DNA of 64,000 nt from Temnopleurus reevesii (GCA_036244855.1 BQKZ01000876.1:30999-94998); one strand, 5' to 3'. Shown: positions 38,976-52,185, counted from the first letter of the stretch. Notes: generated by a model from the letters alone, not told the origin. Numbers and translations are program-made.

Positions 38976-39292
38976 ATTGCGGCGGCTTCGTGGTATAGTG
39001 AGTTAATTGATTCTTGCCTTTCAACAAGAGGATCGCAAGTTCAAATCCCTTCCATGACGTTAATTTCCTTCGGAAAGTAATTCATCCACATTTTGCCGCA
39101 CTTGACCAAGGTGAGGTGAATGGGTACCTGGCAGGATTTTTTTCCTTGAAATGCAGCGCGCTACCTACAGCTGGACTGCTAAAGCAAGGATAATAATGGT
39201 ACATTGTAGACTGCTTAGCGACAACTGATAGAGTTAGTGTTATGCGTTACATGTATATATAAAAATGTATAATTATTATACTATTATTATTA
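38976..39292 (+). mobile_element. tRNA-derived SINE, full length
   Basis: Head GGCTTCGTGGTATAGTGAG, B-box-like CAAGTTCAAATCCC, then AATTTCCTTCGGAAAGTAA, GGTGAATGGGTACCTGGCAG and TTCCTTGAAATGCAGCGCG, ending in an ATT-rich tail. Confidence 0.8.
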
Positions 39293-40364
39293 ACCACTGC
39301 TCTATTTGAAGATACATGTAACATTGGCAGCTTTGAGTTCCATCCCCTCTCCCCCCCCCCACCCCCCTCTTTCGGAACGTAAGTTATCAATGCCCCGCCC
39401 CTATCCTCTACCCCCAATTGGCCAATCTAAAATCTGCATAGATGTACATGTATATGTAGGCTGTGTTTGTAAATATTATCCTCACAGAGATTTTTTTCAT
39501 TCAATATCTTCTTATTCATGCAAGCCCACACATTTTTATATTTGAAGAGTAATGTAAGTCGGCCAAAACAGCAAATAATCCGCATGGTATAGGATGCAAA
39601 TTAATAGAGTGTAACAATTCCTGGCTTTCATATTCTGTAAAAAATGATAAATGAAATTACCTTGTAATCTATTTATCTTTTTGGTTCACGAAATTATTTG
39701 ATTAAAGGCAGTTCAATGATTCTTACACATACACATACAGTTTTGCAGAGAAAAGTCAACTTTGGGAGAAGGATTTGTAGAAGAATGCATTATTATCTGA
39801 AACAATATATATTTTAAATGAAGACAATTTACTAGATATCTAAATTTTAAAAGCTATTTGCTGAATTGCTTTTTTTAAGAGATTTGAATAGAAGAAGTGA
39901 ATAACACAGAGATTGGATGAGTTCTTCCCAAATTACAGTCATGTACTTCAACTTTACGCAAGTACTCGAATTTGAGCAATATGCATTTAGACTGTATCAA
40001 GATTTTCATATACCTGTATTGGTACATGTAGGCTGGCCTAAAAAAAGAAATTCAATACCATATATGCATCAATTACAAAATAGTCTTCTTATAGCTGTAG
40101 AATAAATATTTCTTTAAGAATGCTCACATCCTGTACACAGAGAAATTACTGCACGAATACCAAGCTTCGACGGACAAATATTGATTTTTACAGAATGAAG
40201 CTGATTTGAATTTACACCTATTATTCTAGCACAATGGATTTCAAGCATTGTGCCAATTACACCATTTACTCAAGTCAGTGATCCGTGGCTATTATGTAAC
40301 GCCCATTTATACTTTCAATTGACGATTCACTCTGAAGGCCTTGAACGTTGCATGCATGACACAA
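39293..40364. other. No gene recognised
   Basis: Contains a C-rich stretch near 39345-39370 and AT-rich DNA up to the gap; nothing else supported. Confidence 0.5.
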
Positions 40365-40949
40365 NNNNNNNNNNNNNNNNNNNNNNNNNNNNNNNNNNNN
40401 NNNNNNNNNNNNNNNNNNNNNNNNNNNNNNNNNNNNNNNNNNNNNNNNNNNNNNNNNNNNNNNNNNNNNNNNNNNNNNNNNNNNNNNNNNNNNNNNNNNN
40501 NNNNNNNNNNNNNNNNNNNNNNNNNNNNNNNNNNNNNNNNNNNNNNNNNNNNNNNNNNNNNNNNNNNNNNNNNNNNNNNNNNNNNNNNNNNNNNNNNNNN
40601 NNNNNNNNNNNNNNNNNNNNNNNNNNNNNNNNNNNNNNNNNNNNNNNNNNNNNNNNNNNNNNNNNNNNNNNNNNNNNNNNNNNNNNNNNNNNNNNNNNNN
40701 NNNNNNNNNNNNNNNNNNNNNNNNNNNNNNNNNNNNNNNNNNNNNNNNNNNNNNNNNNNNNNNNNNNNNNNNNNNNNNNNNNNNNNNNNNNNNNNNNNNN
40801 NNNNNNNNNNNNNNNNNNNNNNNNNNNNNNNNNNNNNNNNNNNNNNNNNNNNNNNNNNNNNNNNNNNNNNNNNNNNNNNNNNNNNNNNNNNNNNNNNNNN
40901 NNNNNNNNNNNNNNNNNNNNNNNNNNNNNNNNNNNNNNNNNNNNNNNNN
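40365..40949. other. Assembly gap (585 N)
   Basis: Run of N; open frames crossing it are meaningless. Confidence 0.99.
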
Positions 40950-41062
40950 CCATTAAGACCATCTTTCTTGACTCCTGGAACATGCAGTAATGAACCTGTC
41001 TATAGAGACCACCTTCTTTAAAAGACAACTTTTTCCATCTCCCTTGGGTGTTCGACCGTATA
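40950..41062. mobile_element. Fragment of the ACCTGTCTATAGAG MITE family
   Basis: AACCTGTCTATAGAGACCAC and a diverged right end (TTCGACCGTATA) parallel the complete element at 48868-49037; left side lost in or near the gap. Confidence 0.55.
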
Positions 41063-41107
41063 ATAAAACTGACAACCCATGATGACATTAGAAAGGTGTT
41101 ACATGTT

Positions 41108-41185
41108 TAAATAAATATGCAATCTATATAGCACATGTATCCACTTTGCTGAGTGCTCAAGGTGCTTTGCATTATTATTACAACA
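41108..41185 (-). mobile_element. SINE 3' fragment
   Basis: AATCTATATAGCACATGTAT followed by CCACTTTGCTGAGTGCTCAA and GGTGCTTTGCATTATTATTA, the reverse of the SINE 3' end at 8336-8400. Confidence 0.65.
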
Positions 41186-42284
41186 GCTACTTTCTTGCGA
41201 CACTTAAAAAATATGTAATAAAAAGAAAAATATGATACCCAACCCTCATATTATTCTAGGCACCACAAATTCCGCATGGCCTCTCATGCGAGTATATTAT
41301 TCAGTCTAATCGTCTCCAAATTGACAATTTTCTTTCAAGACCACCAATGTAATTTGACATAATTTTTCAGCTTCACTGATTCTGAATAGAACACCTAAGC
41401 CTGGATGTAAACACAATGATCAATGTTAAAATATGAGGATTTTTGGTTGCAAATAATGGAGTTGGAGAGAGATAGAGCTTGAATGCTACAATTATCCTGC
41501 AAGGTCTGTCAATAGATGTTGAATAGAAAACGATGTGGTGCTGAAATATTGAGTAGCAATTTTACAACAAAAATGGCTACTATGAAGGTTCATCTCAGTT
41601 CAATTAGAGTGGGGCTATTGAATACAAAAAGCTTACAATTGTTATAGAAGTCTACAATTGTTGCAAAAAGTATGTCAATATATTTTGAATAACAAATCAT
41701 CTTTGTGGAGGAAACTTCACATTTTTATGTAGCAAAATATGTGTAAACATTTCGATGGACCATCTTCTAATATGTGTACATGTACATATCTACATTGAAT
41801 TTTCAGTAAATTGGTATGCATTTTAATAATGCTGTGCATTATTACAACAATTTTGACAGTTACAAATTTGAGGTGATCAAAGTGTAAAATTTGCAATGAT
41901 CTGAAATAAATAACAGTAAACAAACAAGAAATTCCAAATGCCCCCGTAAGGAGTACAAACAGAGATGATAATAGTTATTGATGCCTCGCCACCCACACAG
42001 TGGTCTCTGGGACCTACAACATTTCCATATTAGGAAATTGTTTCATATCACCTTTGCTGGAGAAACATATTAGTCATGATGAAGGCACTTGCAGGATTGG
42101 GACCACACCTTCGAGGACTTGTGAAGTGAGCAGAAAACTTCTGTCCTGCCCCCACCATCTCAATATTTTTGTTATTTAATCTTTATCATGAAGGCTGTAA
42201 AATTATGATAGTTAAGATTGAGTTGTCGTGGTTTTTGGTGGTTATGTCTATGGACTTCACTCACATCATCGTAGGTCTTGTTCA

Positions 42285-42422
42285 GCAAGAATTTATGCAC
42301 ACGAGCCGAGTCGCTCTCATCCTGGTTTTCTTGGGTATAGGGAGGAGACAACCTTTTTGAGCACTCCGCAGAGTGGATACGTGCGCTATATAAATTGCAT
42401 CTATTATTATTATTGTCGTTTT
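42285..42422 (+). mobile_element. SINE 3' fragment
   Basis: GAGCACTCCGCAGAGTGGAT then ACGTGCGCTATATAAATTGC and (ATT)n. Head absent or decayed. Confidence 0.6.
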
Positions 42423-44419
42423 TAGCAATGCATTTGAACCCTTCCATTTATTTGGTTTTGGGATTATTAAACCTTCATAAATATTTCAAAAGATGCCCTT
42501 CGCATAGATACTTTCTATTAATTGCTCTGTCTTCTATTTTTGTGTAAGCCTACACTGTACATGTACATGCACATGAGCATGAAATAGATATTATTTAATT
42601 AAGACTATAACTTCCAGAGAATTGAAAAAATAATCAATTCCAAGACAACCTCAGAAAAATCATTTCATCAACCAATTACTCTCCGTCCATTGATAAGCAT
42701 ATTCCTGTTTTAAAAAAGAGATAAGTCACTAACTGGACATTTAAATGTCAATAAAACCACTTATCATTTTAAGGACACCTAACCCAGTTAAAGGTTATTT
42801 GGTAATTGGCTAATCCTATTTTGTCTCCTTTTAAGTGCTGTTTTATCAGTATTCTATCAGTCAATAAAAAAAAGTATCAACCCTTTAAGTAAATAGTATG
42901 ATCTGTAGTCTTTAATATGGCAGTTAATGAACTGTCTAGTCCTACGTAAGTGTCCATTTTGTTTGAGTCCAAAGTTTATGATAACCTGACAGTCGGTGGG
43001 TAACGCCACAGGTTGCTACAAACTTCTGTTAATAGATCTTTTGAATTGCGTATCTATGTTACAACATTAAATGAGTGGTTTAGCTTATTGCAAATGTATA
43101 GTGAAATATACATGTATTATCTATTTCCACTAAGCAGACAGGAATTGCCATGATGTTAACTTCTTTTTCAAGTTTTAGGTGATTTATGCTCAAATGAGAT
43201 TATGATGCAATTCAATAAAGGGATTAGACAAATAGCATTGTCTGGCATTTCCAATGACATTCCGAATTTACGAGGGCAAATTTCATAAATTGGTCAAGCT
43301 TTTTGCCCATCAAACTCCACTTTTTTCCAAGTTACAGGACCCTAAGTCCCTAACCCCTAAAGAGCATTAGACCATATAGTCAACATATCAGATATGAAGG
43401 GTGAAAACTTAAACTTAAACTAAATGTCTACGAAGCAGAGAAGCAGACATTCAGTGCAAGTCAGAATTCTTTACCTAAATTTATCAGTTATCCCTATAAA
43501 ACTCAGAACAATTGATGGTTGTGTGATCTGATTGTGATCCAGTTGTCCTGAGCTTTATAGCAATAACAGGTAATCTATAGAATTTTCCAAAATACTTATC
43601 AAAATACCAATCACATCAAAACTCTTTCATTGGCTTCAACTTTTCAGACTACTATCTTTGCACAGTGGCAACACTCCTTGCCCCACATGTTGTATTCCGT
43701 GTGGGAGGATCGGTTGCCATAGACGGGTTCCCCTTCTTTCCGCTCCTAATTTAAATTGGCCCCTACTCGGTTTCCTGTCGAAAGTGCTCCAATGTTTTCT
43801 GAATGAGTGACACATTTCAGTTCCCACCAGATGACCTTTCAGTAGTACATGTATGCACCGCTATGTGGGTTACCCCTCTGCAGAAAGATTTCAGCAGGGG
43901 TGTAGACCTGGGTTTTGACGGGTTCAAATGACCCCCCCCCCTATCCTATGGTTATGTGGGTTACCTCTCTGTAAAAGCTCTTCAAAGGGGAGGAAGGAGG
44001 TTTAATCGGTTTGAATTGAGCCCCCCCCCCCCCTTCCTCTTGTGAGGCCAGAAAAAATATACTTTCAAATGGACAGACAGAAAGCTGCACATCTCTCTTT
44101 TAATTAAAAAGTAAACCCCCATCCCCGTCCCTCCCTCACCCCTTCCACTACCATTATGAATCAAATGTACATTGTACTATGTACAGTAGTTATTAAACTA
44201 CATGTATATAGAGCGTGTGAATAAAACAACGATGTTCTTTTTAGTGATCAATTCAAAATTAATATGCCATAGATTGATTCGAAAAATCAACTACTACTAA
44301 CCACTTAGCCATCATGTACATGTATTTCAAATAAAATTTAATGTTCTCCTCACTTACAAAAGGTCTACACTAAAAACTTCAAAGTTCCAATTTCTGATGC
44401 ATTTTTTTTTTATTTTCAG
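42423..44419. other. No gene recognised; local tandem duplication with C-runs
   Basis: The unit GCTATGTGGGTTACC(C)CTCTG...GGTTTGAATTGA/GGTTCAAATGA with poly-C occurs twice (about 43858-43938 and 43952-44035). Otherwise AT-rich and featureless. Confidence 0.5.
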
Positions 44420-44473
44420 TGTGTGGTTTTTAGGAGGAGTGATGTTACCCGGAAGTATACCAAAGAATATTAG
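44420..44473 (+). other. Candidate 54-nt exon on the plus strand
   Basis: Flanked by a T-tract plus TATTTTCAG and by GTGAGTAA, both strong consensus splice sites. One frame is open across it (VWFLGGVMLPGSIPKNI). No neighbouring exon or known protein recognised, so it may be chance. Confidence 0.25.
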
Positions 44474-45373
44474 GTGAGTAAAATTTCCAAAATAAGAAAT
44501 AATTTTTGACACCATAACACCAACATGGAAATGTCAGTTTGATTATATTTCCACATTTACAACCCCCCCCCCCCCCCCCCAAAAAAAAAAAATAATCAAA
44601 TTCATGGAGTCTTCAAGAAACTCTAGCTTAATTTGTATCAAGCCTCTTACACCATTTCTTTCCACCTGTCATTCTTTTATCTCCTCACACGCAAACAGGG
44701 AGAAACAAATAATTCTTTCCCCAGAGTATAGCTCTCATTTCCCTGAATTTTATTTGCAAATTTCCTCACAAGATCAGCTCCATCTCCAGTAAAAAGCTTT
44801 CGATGATATTGCACATACAATTCTTGATTTCAATACAATGGAATGTAATATCTAAGTTAATTTTTATTCATCCATTCATCATTAAGTCATTTATGTTTAT
44901 ACTTGACAAGGATCTTTTTGACACATCACCCCATCCCCGTTCAAGTGCAATGCAACGCTACTGCATATTCTTTTACAATGACAATGATTCATGTACTCCA
45001 TTTACAAAATAAAATATTTCACTGTTTCTAGACAAATACATTGAATGAAATTAATATATCTTTTCAAGTCAGATCCTTCCCTTTCTCTTTTTCTGGCCCT
45101 TCTGATACCGCCATACAATGGTATATTTCAATGGCAATAAGTTTCAAGTGGACAAAAATAGGTACATGAATATACACCTCTCTCTCTCTCTCTGTGCACC
45201 TGTATAAAACGCATCGGCAACGAGACGCCGTTTTGCATCTCACAAGCGACGAAAATTAAACACAAACCTCCCAATTTCTCACTATTTTTTACACCTCACA
45301 CTTCCAAATTTGACAAAAACAATCTACATGCGCTATGAATATCAATGATATGAAAATCAAAAGCTTTGCATAC

Positions 45374-45565
45374 CTTCCGTAAGACGGCTCAAAATTTGAG
45401 GGCAGTTGCAGCAACGTTTGATCACTCTTCGAACAGGTGGTGGTAGCAGTAGCAGGCAACGAGATATCACGGGTGCAAGTGGGCTGGGCTCTGGCAGGGT
45501 TACCGCTCCGCTCACCGCAAACCGCCCACGAACGATAGCACATACCGAGCTCGGCAATCGATATT
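45374..45565 (-). promoter_or_regulatory. CpG-dense patch with a donor site, possible promoter/first exon
   Basis: CGTTCGTGGGCGG, GAGCGGAGCGG and other CpG words cluster here, unlike the surrounding AT-rich DNA. The patch ends on the minus strand in CTTACGGAAG followed by GTATGC, a fair donor. It could be a 5' non-coding exon of the gelsolin-like gene 36 kb away or of an unseen gene. On the plus strand TATAAAA lies nearby at about 45203. Confidence 0.2.
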
Positions 45566-45569
45566 TTTC

Positions 45570-47520
45570 GTAGAATCTTTTAAGGTGTTTGTAGAAATAC
45601 AAAAAAGATATAATTTAATATTTTTATTGGAGTGCTGGTGTACGCCGGGCTAAAGCCAGAGTAATCATGATAATACTCGTAGCTCTTTGATGACTACAGA
45701 GATTGGATACTGAAAAAAATATAAACTGCATGTATTATTATTGTGATTGATGCTATTCAATTCATCAATATCTAAATTTTACACATTTTAAACTCTTGAG
45801 ATCTATTAATACTAGTCACAATTTTACGGCATAAGGATTATTTAGATTGTAATATCCTAGTTAATGATCTGTATATATTTTTTTTCAGTGAGGAAAGATT
45901 CCACAATACGAACACATTCTGGGAATGCAATGGCCCGAAACTTTTTCCAAAATAAGTTGCAAAACCTAAACTAGACACAATGATTTGGAAAACAAAAACT
46001 ATACACATGCACGGGTGTATGTAAATGTAATAAGCCATCTGTATCTTGAAATAAAATAGATTTAATCTCTAGTCTGTCCGGGTGCTTTTTTTTCGTCTAA
46101 ATGGTGCTAAACATGCCCAGGACAGATCCGGGCTTGGCAAACAAATTGTGGGGTGGCGGGGACGGTGGACAGGTACACGAAAGCAGTTATTATAAGATAT
46201 ATTTTTCCACGTAATATGATACAGATCATTTGAAATAGATACATCTAACATTTCCTTTATAAATTGACATAGAATACATCTCACTTGCTCTAAATGTTGT
46301 TGTTGTTTTTTTTTGCGGGGGCTCATGGGGGCTACGTATACTTTGTCGAGAAAACAGAGATTTCAATGAGACATATGTGGGGAACATAGATTGCCCATAA
46401 CAGAGGCGGTTTTGAATGCAGTATACTCGTTTTTTAATCTTTACTTAGGCTATTTCTAAGATTTAAATCGCTAATCACCCTTCACCCCGTACATCGTCGT
46501 GACGCTGACCTTTGTCCCCCAAACCAAACCGTCCTGTCTGTTGAAAAAATCTTCCAAGTTATTTGAAAGATTAAAAATCTTTAGATCAGTTTTAATCCAG
46601 TTTAAAAACATATCTCATGACTAAATTGAAATGATATAATTTGTTATGTTTATTATTGTAACATTGTAATTGATTAGCAATATTGATACTCAATTACAAT
46701 GCTACAATTTCATAATTTCAACAATGGCTACCATGATATTTAATAGCAAGATATAATACATTCCCGTAAAAATAAGTCGAACGCCAATTTAATGCAACTT
46801 TATATTGTTTTTTCGCAAATCAGAACCGGCTTAATTTTGATTGTTTGTGTCTGCACAATTCAATTCACGGCGTACGGATCTATTGTCCCATGACCCATTT
46901 CATCTTACGAAAAAAAGTTTTGTTTTATGTTAATCATTGTTGAAAATGTATTAAATCGAAATTTAAGCATCCACTGGATGGATAATGTAAATGAAAACAA
47001 ATGTCTATCATAACGCTTCGATTAGCCAAAAGACTTATGGAAGTAGCAACCGCGGATGATTTTCAAAGATAACAACTGGAGGACAAGCCTATCGCGTGAT
47101 CGATATTTTATATCGCCTGCTCATTTTTAGTGGGAGTGGCCCTTTTGGAATTTCATGGAGAATGATTCATCAAAACATTGCAGATCATTACTCAGTTTAA
47201 GTAAAAGTGAACAAGTTAAGGCATTTGACTTAATCATGGAGCAAAACTTGAATCGGCACTTCTGTTTACCTTTTGAACTGTTTGGGAGAATATATTTGAA
47301 TTAATATATTTCAAGACAAAATGTTTTCTAGACATCAATGGTTTCAGCCTATCGGCCTTATAAAATGTATTTTCATTCATTTCTTGAGTATTCCGATTTA
47401 TATCTCTTTTTTCTATTGGCAGCTGTAAAAAGGAACAAATCTTTAAACATCAGCAGACAAATTTGGTGAGCAGAACAGAAAAAATAGTTTGAAGAAGTCA
47501 GATAAGTAATACAGTCGGAT
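45570..47520. other. No gene recognised
   Basis: AT-rich sequence, isolated T/C runs, no exon-like block found. Confidence 0.45.
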
Positions 47521-47578
47521 ATGTTGGATAAAAAAGGTTATTACCAAATGGGCAATATCTTCTGTCTGATATATGAAC

Positions 47579-47731
47579 TCTCATTCTCTCTCTTTCTCCC
47601 CCCTCTCTCTCTCTCTCTCCCTGTTTCTCCCTCTCTCTCCTTCTCTCTCACTGTCTCTCACTCTACATGTATATCTCTCTCTTATGTTACTCAGAGTCCC
47701 TCGATCTATAATGTACCCCCGTTATCCCAAC

Positions 47732-47776
<45 letters not shown>

Positions 47777-47930
47777 CTCTAGTGCACTTTTCACCTACTA
47801 CCTCCACCTTTCCATCTTTCTTGATTTAGGTCTCTCTATCAAAGATGCAGACTGTACTTCTTCTCTTTCTCTCTGTCCAATGTCTAAATATTTTCCCTCT
47901 TTCTTCACACACAAAGACACGCACACACAG

Positions 47931-47976
<46 letters not shown>

Positions 47977-48073
47977 TTGACTTTAATAGGTCTCTCTATC
48001 ACCCATGCTATCACCATACTCTCTCTCCCTCTCTTACTCTCTGTCCAATGTTTACATAGTTTCATTCTTTCTT

Positions 48074-48107
<34 letters not shown>

Positions 48108-48110
48108 AAA
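47579..48110. repeat. CT and CA microsatellite block with ~157-bp duplication
   Basis: (CT)n near 47579-47660 and 47739-47775, (CA)n at 47921-47973 and 48078-48103. The text GGTCTCTCTATCA ... CTCTGTCCAATGT ... TTCTTCAAACACAC occurs twice (from about 47831 and 47988), so the CA tracts were duplicated together with their flanks. Confidence 0.9.
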
Positions 48111-48867
48111 AATCACACCCATGCATGCGTGCAAGCAATAATCTCTGACACAGTCATCTTTCCATCCCACATTTTCGATACCATTAGGAAAATTAATCCT
48201 AGTAGCATTCTATATGGGTATTTTCATAAATATAATCTACCCCATTATTGTTTTGAAAACTAACATGAATAACTATTTCAATGTGTTAATCATCTTATCA
48301 CTGATTTTACAAACTGGCTTAAACCTTGCATGAACTATAAAGAGACACCATCTAGTGAATCACTGGGAAATCAAAAGTGTTGTTATCTTCAATCAAGGCT
48401 TAGGCCGGTTCGTAAAATCAGTGACAATTTTACGAACAGTGGTGTCATTCTCAAAAACTTGTATGGCATTGCATAATATTGTAGATACCAATTGGTGTTA
48501 CATTGATAGCATACATTTTTCAATGGTTTAACACTTTTTTGCAAGAAAGGCACAAAAACAACAATTACATGATAAAATTTGAAATGTGTATAATGTATTA
48601 GAATCAATGCTGTCAATTGCACTTGCTCATAGAAAAATTCAATATATATATAAAACTGATAAGAAAATATAATTCATATAAAATATATATTCTGAGTGAC
48701 ATATAAAATCAGTTTGAATTGACCCACTCCATAAAAACATAACGCAAAATTTAGCAATCACATTGACAGTGCAATAAACGTGTTGCTGGATAAAAGAATT
48801 TCAGTTCAGAATATGACTTCGGGGGAAATAGATGAGGTGATGAACAAAATGCGTAAATAGTTGATAA

Positions 48868-49037
48868 TACAGTCAAACCTGTCTATAGTGGCCACTGTCT
48901 ATAGTGGCCACTAAAATTGATTCCCTCCAGGTGAAAATGCATGTTATATAGAACCTGTCTATAGAGGCCACCTATCTACAGTGGCCACTTTTTCTGTTTC
49001 CATTGGTGTGGCCTCTGTAGACTGAGGTTTGACTGTA
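48868..49037. mobile_element. 170-bp pogo/Tigger-like MITE
   Basis: Left TACAGTCAAACCTGTCTATA; right (reverse complement) TACAGTCAAACCTCAGTCTA, bounded by TA. Interior repeats TATAGTGGCCAC. No coding capacity. Confidence 0.85.
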
Positions 49038-49284
49038 TATCCGAATACAAAAATACTGATATCCTGATTAGTTCTACCATTTGCATTTCTCTGTAAATTC
49101 AAGTTATAAACTCTGTAGATACACCAGGAAACCGTTACATAAAGGTTTGCAATTAATTACTAATGAAAATGGCCAATCACGATATCCGTGGCATGCGCAT
49201 TTTGCTCTATAGACTAGCCAGTAGCCAATCAGAATGGCTTTAAAAGATTTCAATTTAGTGATAAATCAAAAAATTTTGTTACAG

Positions 49285-49424
49285 GCTCTGGTACAAGGCC
49301 CCATTCACAGAGAGGCCCGCAAGCAACACGATTCATCACGACTCTTTGTTAATTCACATTTAACTGCCTCAGAACAAAGAGTCGTGTTGAATCGTGTTGC
49401 TCCAGGGGCCCTATGTGACCAGGG
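49285..49424. mobile_element. 140-bp foldback MITE, family GCAACACGATTC, copy 1
   Basis: GCAACACGATTCATCACGAC on the left and GTCGTGTTGAATCGTGTTGC on the right form the arms; the outer ends CTCTGGTACAAGGCCCC and GGGGCCCTATGTGACCAGGG also pair imperfectly. Confidence 0.8.
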
Positions 49425-49645
49425 CTTAACTGGTATAAAAGAAATATTAGTTTCATGACTACAATACCAATGTTGTTACTAGACTAAATTTAATCTTATG
49501 ATGATAATATACATGTACTGCATGAGCTGAAATTTTCACAGCGATCTTACTTTCGTGAATTTTGCATTTCTAACCTCACAGCAATTTCCACTCAGTATGA
49601 TGCATATATGCATACAAACACTGTCAAAAACGTAAAATTATAAAA

Positions 49646-49804
49646 CTGGGCGATGTTACACCAACTTAAGAAAGACTTTAAGAACGACTATACGCACAAC
49701 TGGTATCAGTTCTTTGGCAGAATGATCAACACCCATTATCACACTCCAGTCTTTCTTAAATTCATGCGTAACTTTAAGAACGACTTGGTGAAACGCCGTC
49801 CTGG
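49646..49804. mobile_element. Foldback MITE, same family, diverged
   Basis: CTGGGCGATGTTACACCAAC then TTAAGAAAGACTTTAAGAAC; right arm AACTTTAAGAACGACTTGG then TGAAACGCCGTCCTGG. Arms are less well matched than in other copies. Confidence 0.7.
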
Positions 49805-51772
49805 TCTAAAGAAAAAAATATCTGTACGTGAAAATATTGCTTACACAGTACATGTTAACAGATGAGGAAATATTAATACAGCTAATTTACAAACAATGTT
49901 AACAATCTAGATACATGATAAAGTTTACATATTATGCATAATTTTACTATAAAAATGTGTGAATTTATATCATCTAAATTGCTTGAATATAGGCAGAAAT
50001 GTAGAATTAATAAACATGAAGTGCATAAAAAAACAATTTTGTGACAGTATGCACAACTTTAATATATTTTGAAACTTTTCCTGATGCTAATTTTTTCAAT
50101 GGATAATATTCTTGAATATGAATAAAATCATATTCAATTTGATTTTCGCAGACAAAACCATATGAGAATACATTATTTGTATTGCCTGTAAAAACCAGAG
50201 AGATGTACGATTGCTACTGCAAAGGAAACATTAATAAGTGATAAAAATATAAATCTTAACAATTTTAGTCTGCTTACCAAAATTTTGCATTGGTTTAAAA
50301 CAGAAATATCAAACGCAGATCAAAAAAAATTTGCTGAAGTAAATCGGACAATAAATAAATAAATGAATAAAAGTTATGGTTATTTTGATGATGTAACTGA
50401 AAACCAATTTTTCATGCAAACTTTTGGTAATGTGCTGGTATGTCATGGAATTCTCGACTGCTGTATATATTGTTTTTAAGAATGTATTTAAACCATGAAT
50501 GCATAATATTCAAACGGTTGAATCAAATGCATTTACACCCATAGACTATAAAACTTGTTTGCATCAAAGAGTTGAAAAGGGGAGGGTGTATGACAAAGCC
50601 ATAACATGTGACTAAAACTTGTCAATTTGCATGAATAAGCGCTATTTGCCTCCAGTTGGAGGATTTTATTAATATTTAAAACAAAAACAAGCATGACATA
50701 ATACATAGCTTCACAAATTATACCTTGATAACAAAACTTATAGTATTGAAACAATAATGCCATACGTGAGAACATTAGAACAATAAACTTGAATGGTTTT
50801 AACAACAGGAACTCCAACTTCTCACCACGCAAGACCCGAACAGCACGTTTAAGAAATCGAGCGGCATCGTTAAAAAACTATTATTCATGTTCATTTAAGC
50901 AATACATGCGAAGGGGTCATAATTATGTTTAAAGAATGCCTCCCAAAATTCTAGGCAACTCTGCTCGAAACTCGATTAGCGATCAGTGTTCGTTAATTCA
51001 TATCATTGAAATATTTGTAACTTTATTCATTTTACAATTCTCTTCAATCTTTTTTTTAATCTGATCATCTGGGTTTTTTTTCTCTGCTTTTAATCAATAC
51101 AAGGTTTTTCTTGGGTAGATCTACAGTAGTCTATAACATAGAACATCAACAAGAAAATAAAATGAGAGCCTACGAGCGTGGCTTATTGTTGCAGGACTTT
51201 TAGGCAAATAGGAAAGTTTCACTTCAACATAATACGTTGACACTTCCGAAAAATACATGTAGTTTTCTTGCACCATAACAATACAGCACCAATTCATTCA
51301 AATAGATTTGCAATTGCACCATGTCGTATAAGATTATCTTTCAAGAAAATAGTCCTGCAAAGGACTGAGATAAAGCTTGAAAAAAAAAGATTAAAAAACA
51401 TGACGTTCCGATTAGAAAATTGCCCTCAAGTGAAGAGAACATGAGTGGTCGATTGGCAACACAAAAACTTCTAATTCTCTTTTTTTTTTTTAATAACATT
51501 CTAATTAAATATGTTACCAAACTAAATCTTTATCGCCCCCAAAAAATTTAAAACCATAAACTTAGCCAATTTGCATGGAAACGAAACCTTTATAAATCTT
51601 AATGTGTTGCCAATTCAACGATTTATGATGATTTTATTAATCATTTCCATTTTAGAAATTCTCTAGATCAAGTAGCACAACAGTAATGGTCAGATTTAGT
51701 TTAGAATTTTTTTCTCTTTCTTCTCATGCATGTGGTATATTTTCATAGCCCTGCATCAAAAGCTATTGAATC
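49805..51772. other. No gene recognised
   Basis: AT-rich, no repeats of note apart from the flanking foldback elements. Confidence 0.45.
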
Positions 51773-51934
51773 AGGGCGGTGTTTCACCAAGATAAGAAAG
51801 ACTTTAAGATCGACTGGTATCCCTTCTTGCGCATAATAATCCCTAATATAACACACTGTTCAGCGCAAGAACTGATACCAGTCAATCTTAAAGTTGTTCT
51901 TAAAGTCTTTCTTATCTTGGTGAAACACCGGCCT
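51773..51934. mobile_element. Foldback MITE, same family, well preserved
   Basis: AGGGCGGTGTTTCACCAAGA then TAAGAAAGACTTTAAG, inner GACTGGTATCCCTTCTTGCG; the right half is the reverse complement ending TTGGTGAAACACCGGCCT. Confidence 0.85.
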
Positions 51935-52139
51935 GACCACACAATGGGTTCCATCGTCCTGAAAGAGTTGATTGGTTTTGAAGCACCGATTTTGTAATAT
52001 TAAGGCACTGAGCAATTATTGTTTATCACCTACTGCAGCAAAAGAGCAATTTCATAACGATTACACAAGGCAATCCGAGAGTAATTCTCATTACACATAA
52101 AATGAATATATAATAATCATACTACAATACGATACAATA

Positions 52140-52185
52140 TAAATTCTTTTATAGCGCTCAATACACAAGTATTACATTTAAGCCA
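52140..52185 (-). repeat. SINE tail scrap
   Basis: ATTCTTTTATAGCGCTCAAT, the reversed SINE 3' end, directly before the inverted-repeat element. Confidence 0.35.

Noticed and set aside
40250..41088. Long frames of 226-253 codons
   Set aside because: Almost entirely N from the gap; only a few real codons at each end.
42169..42447. Frames of 63-91 codons
   Set aside because: They cross a SINE fragment; frames recur in other SINE copies.
43636..43827. 63-codon minus-strand frame with Gly/Arg-rich sequence
   Set aside because: No similarity to known proteins recognised and lies next to C-run duplications.
47521..48170. 100-114-codon frames with Cys-Val, Thr-His or Ser-Leu runs
   Set aside because: Products of (CA)n and (CT)n repeats, not genes.
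49234..49865. 70-74-codon plus-strand frames
   Set aside because: They translate the foldback MITEs at 49285-49424 and 49646-49804.
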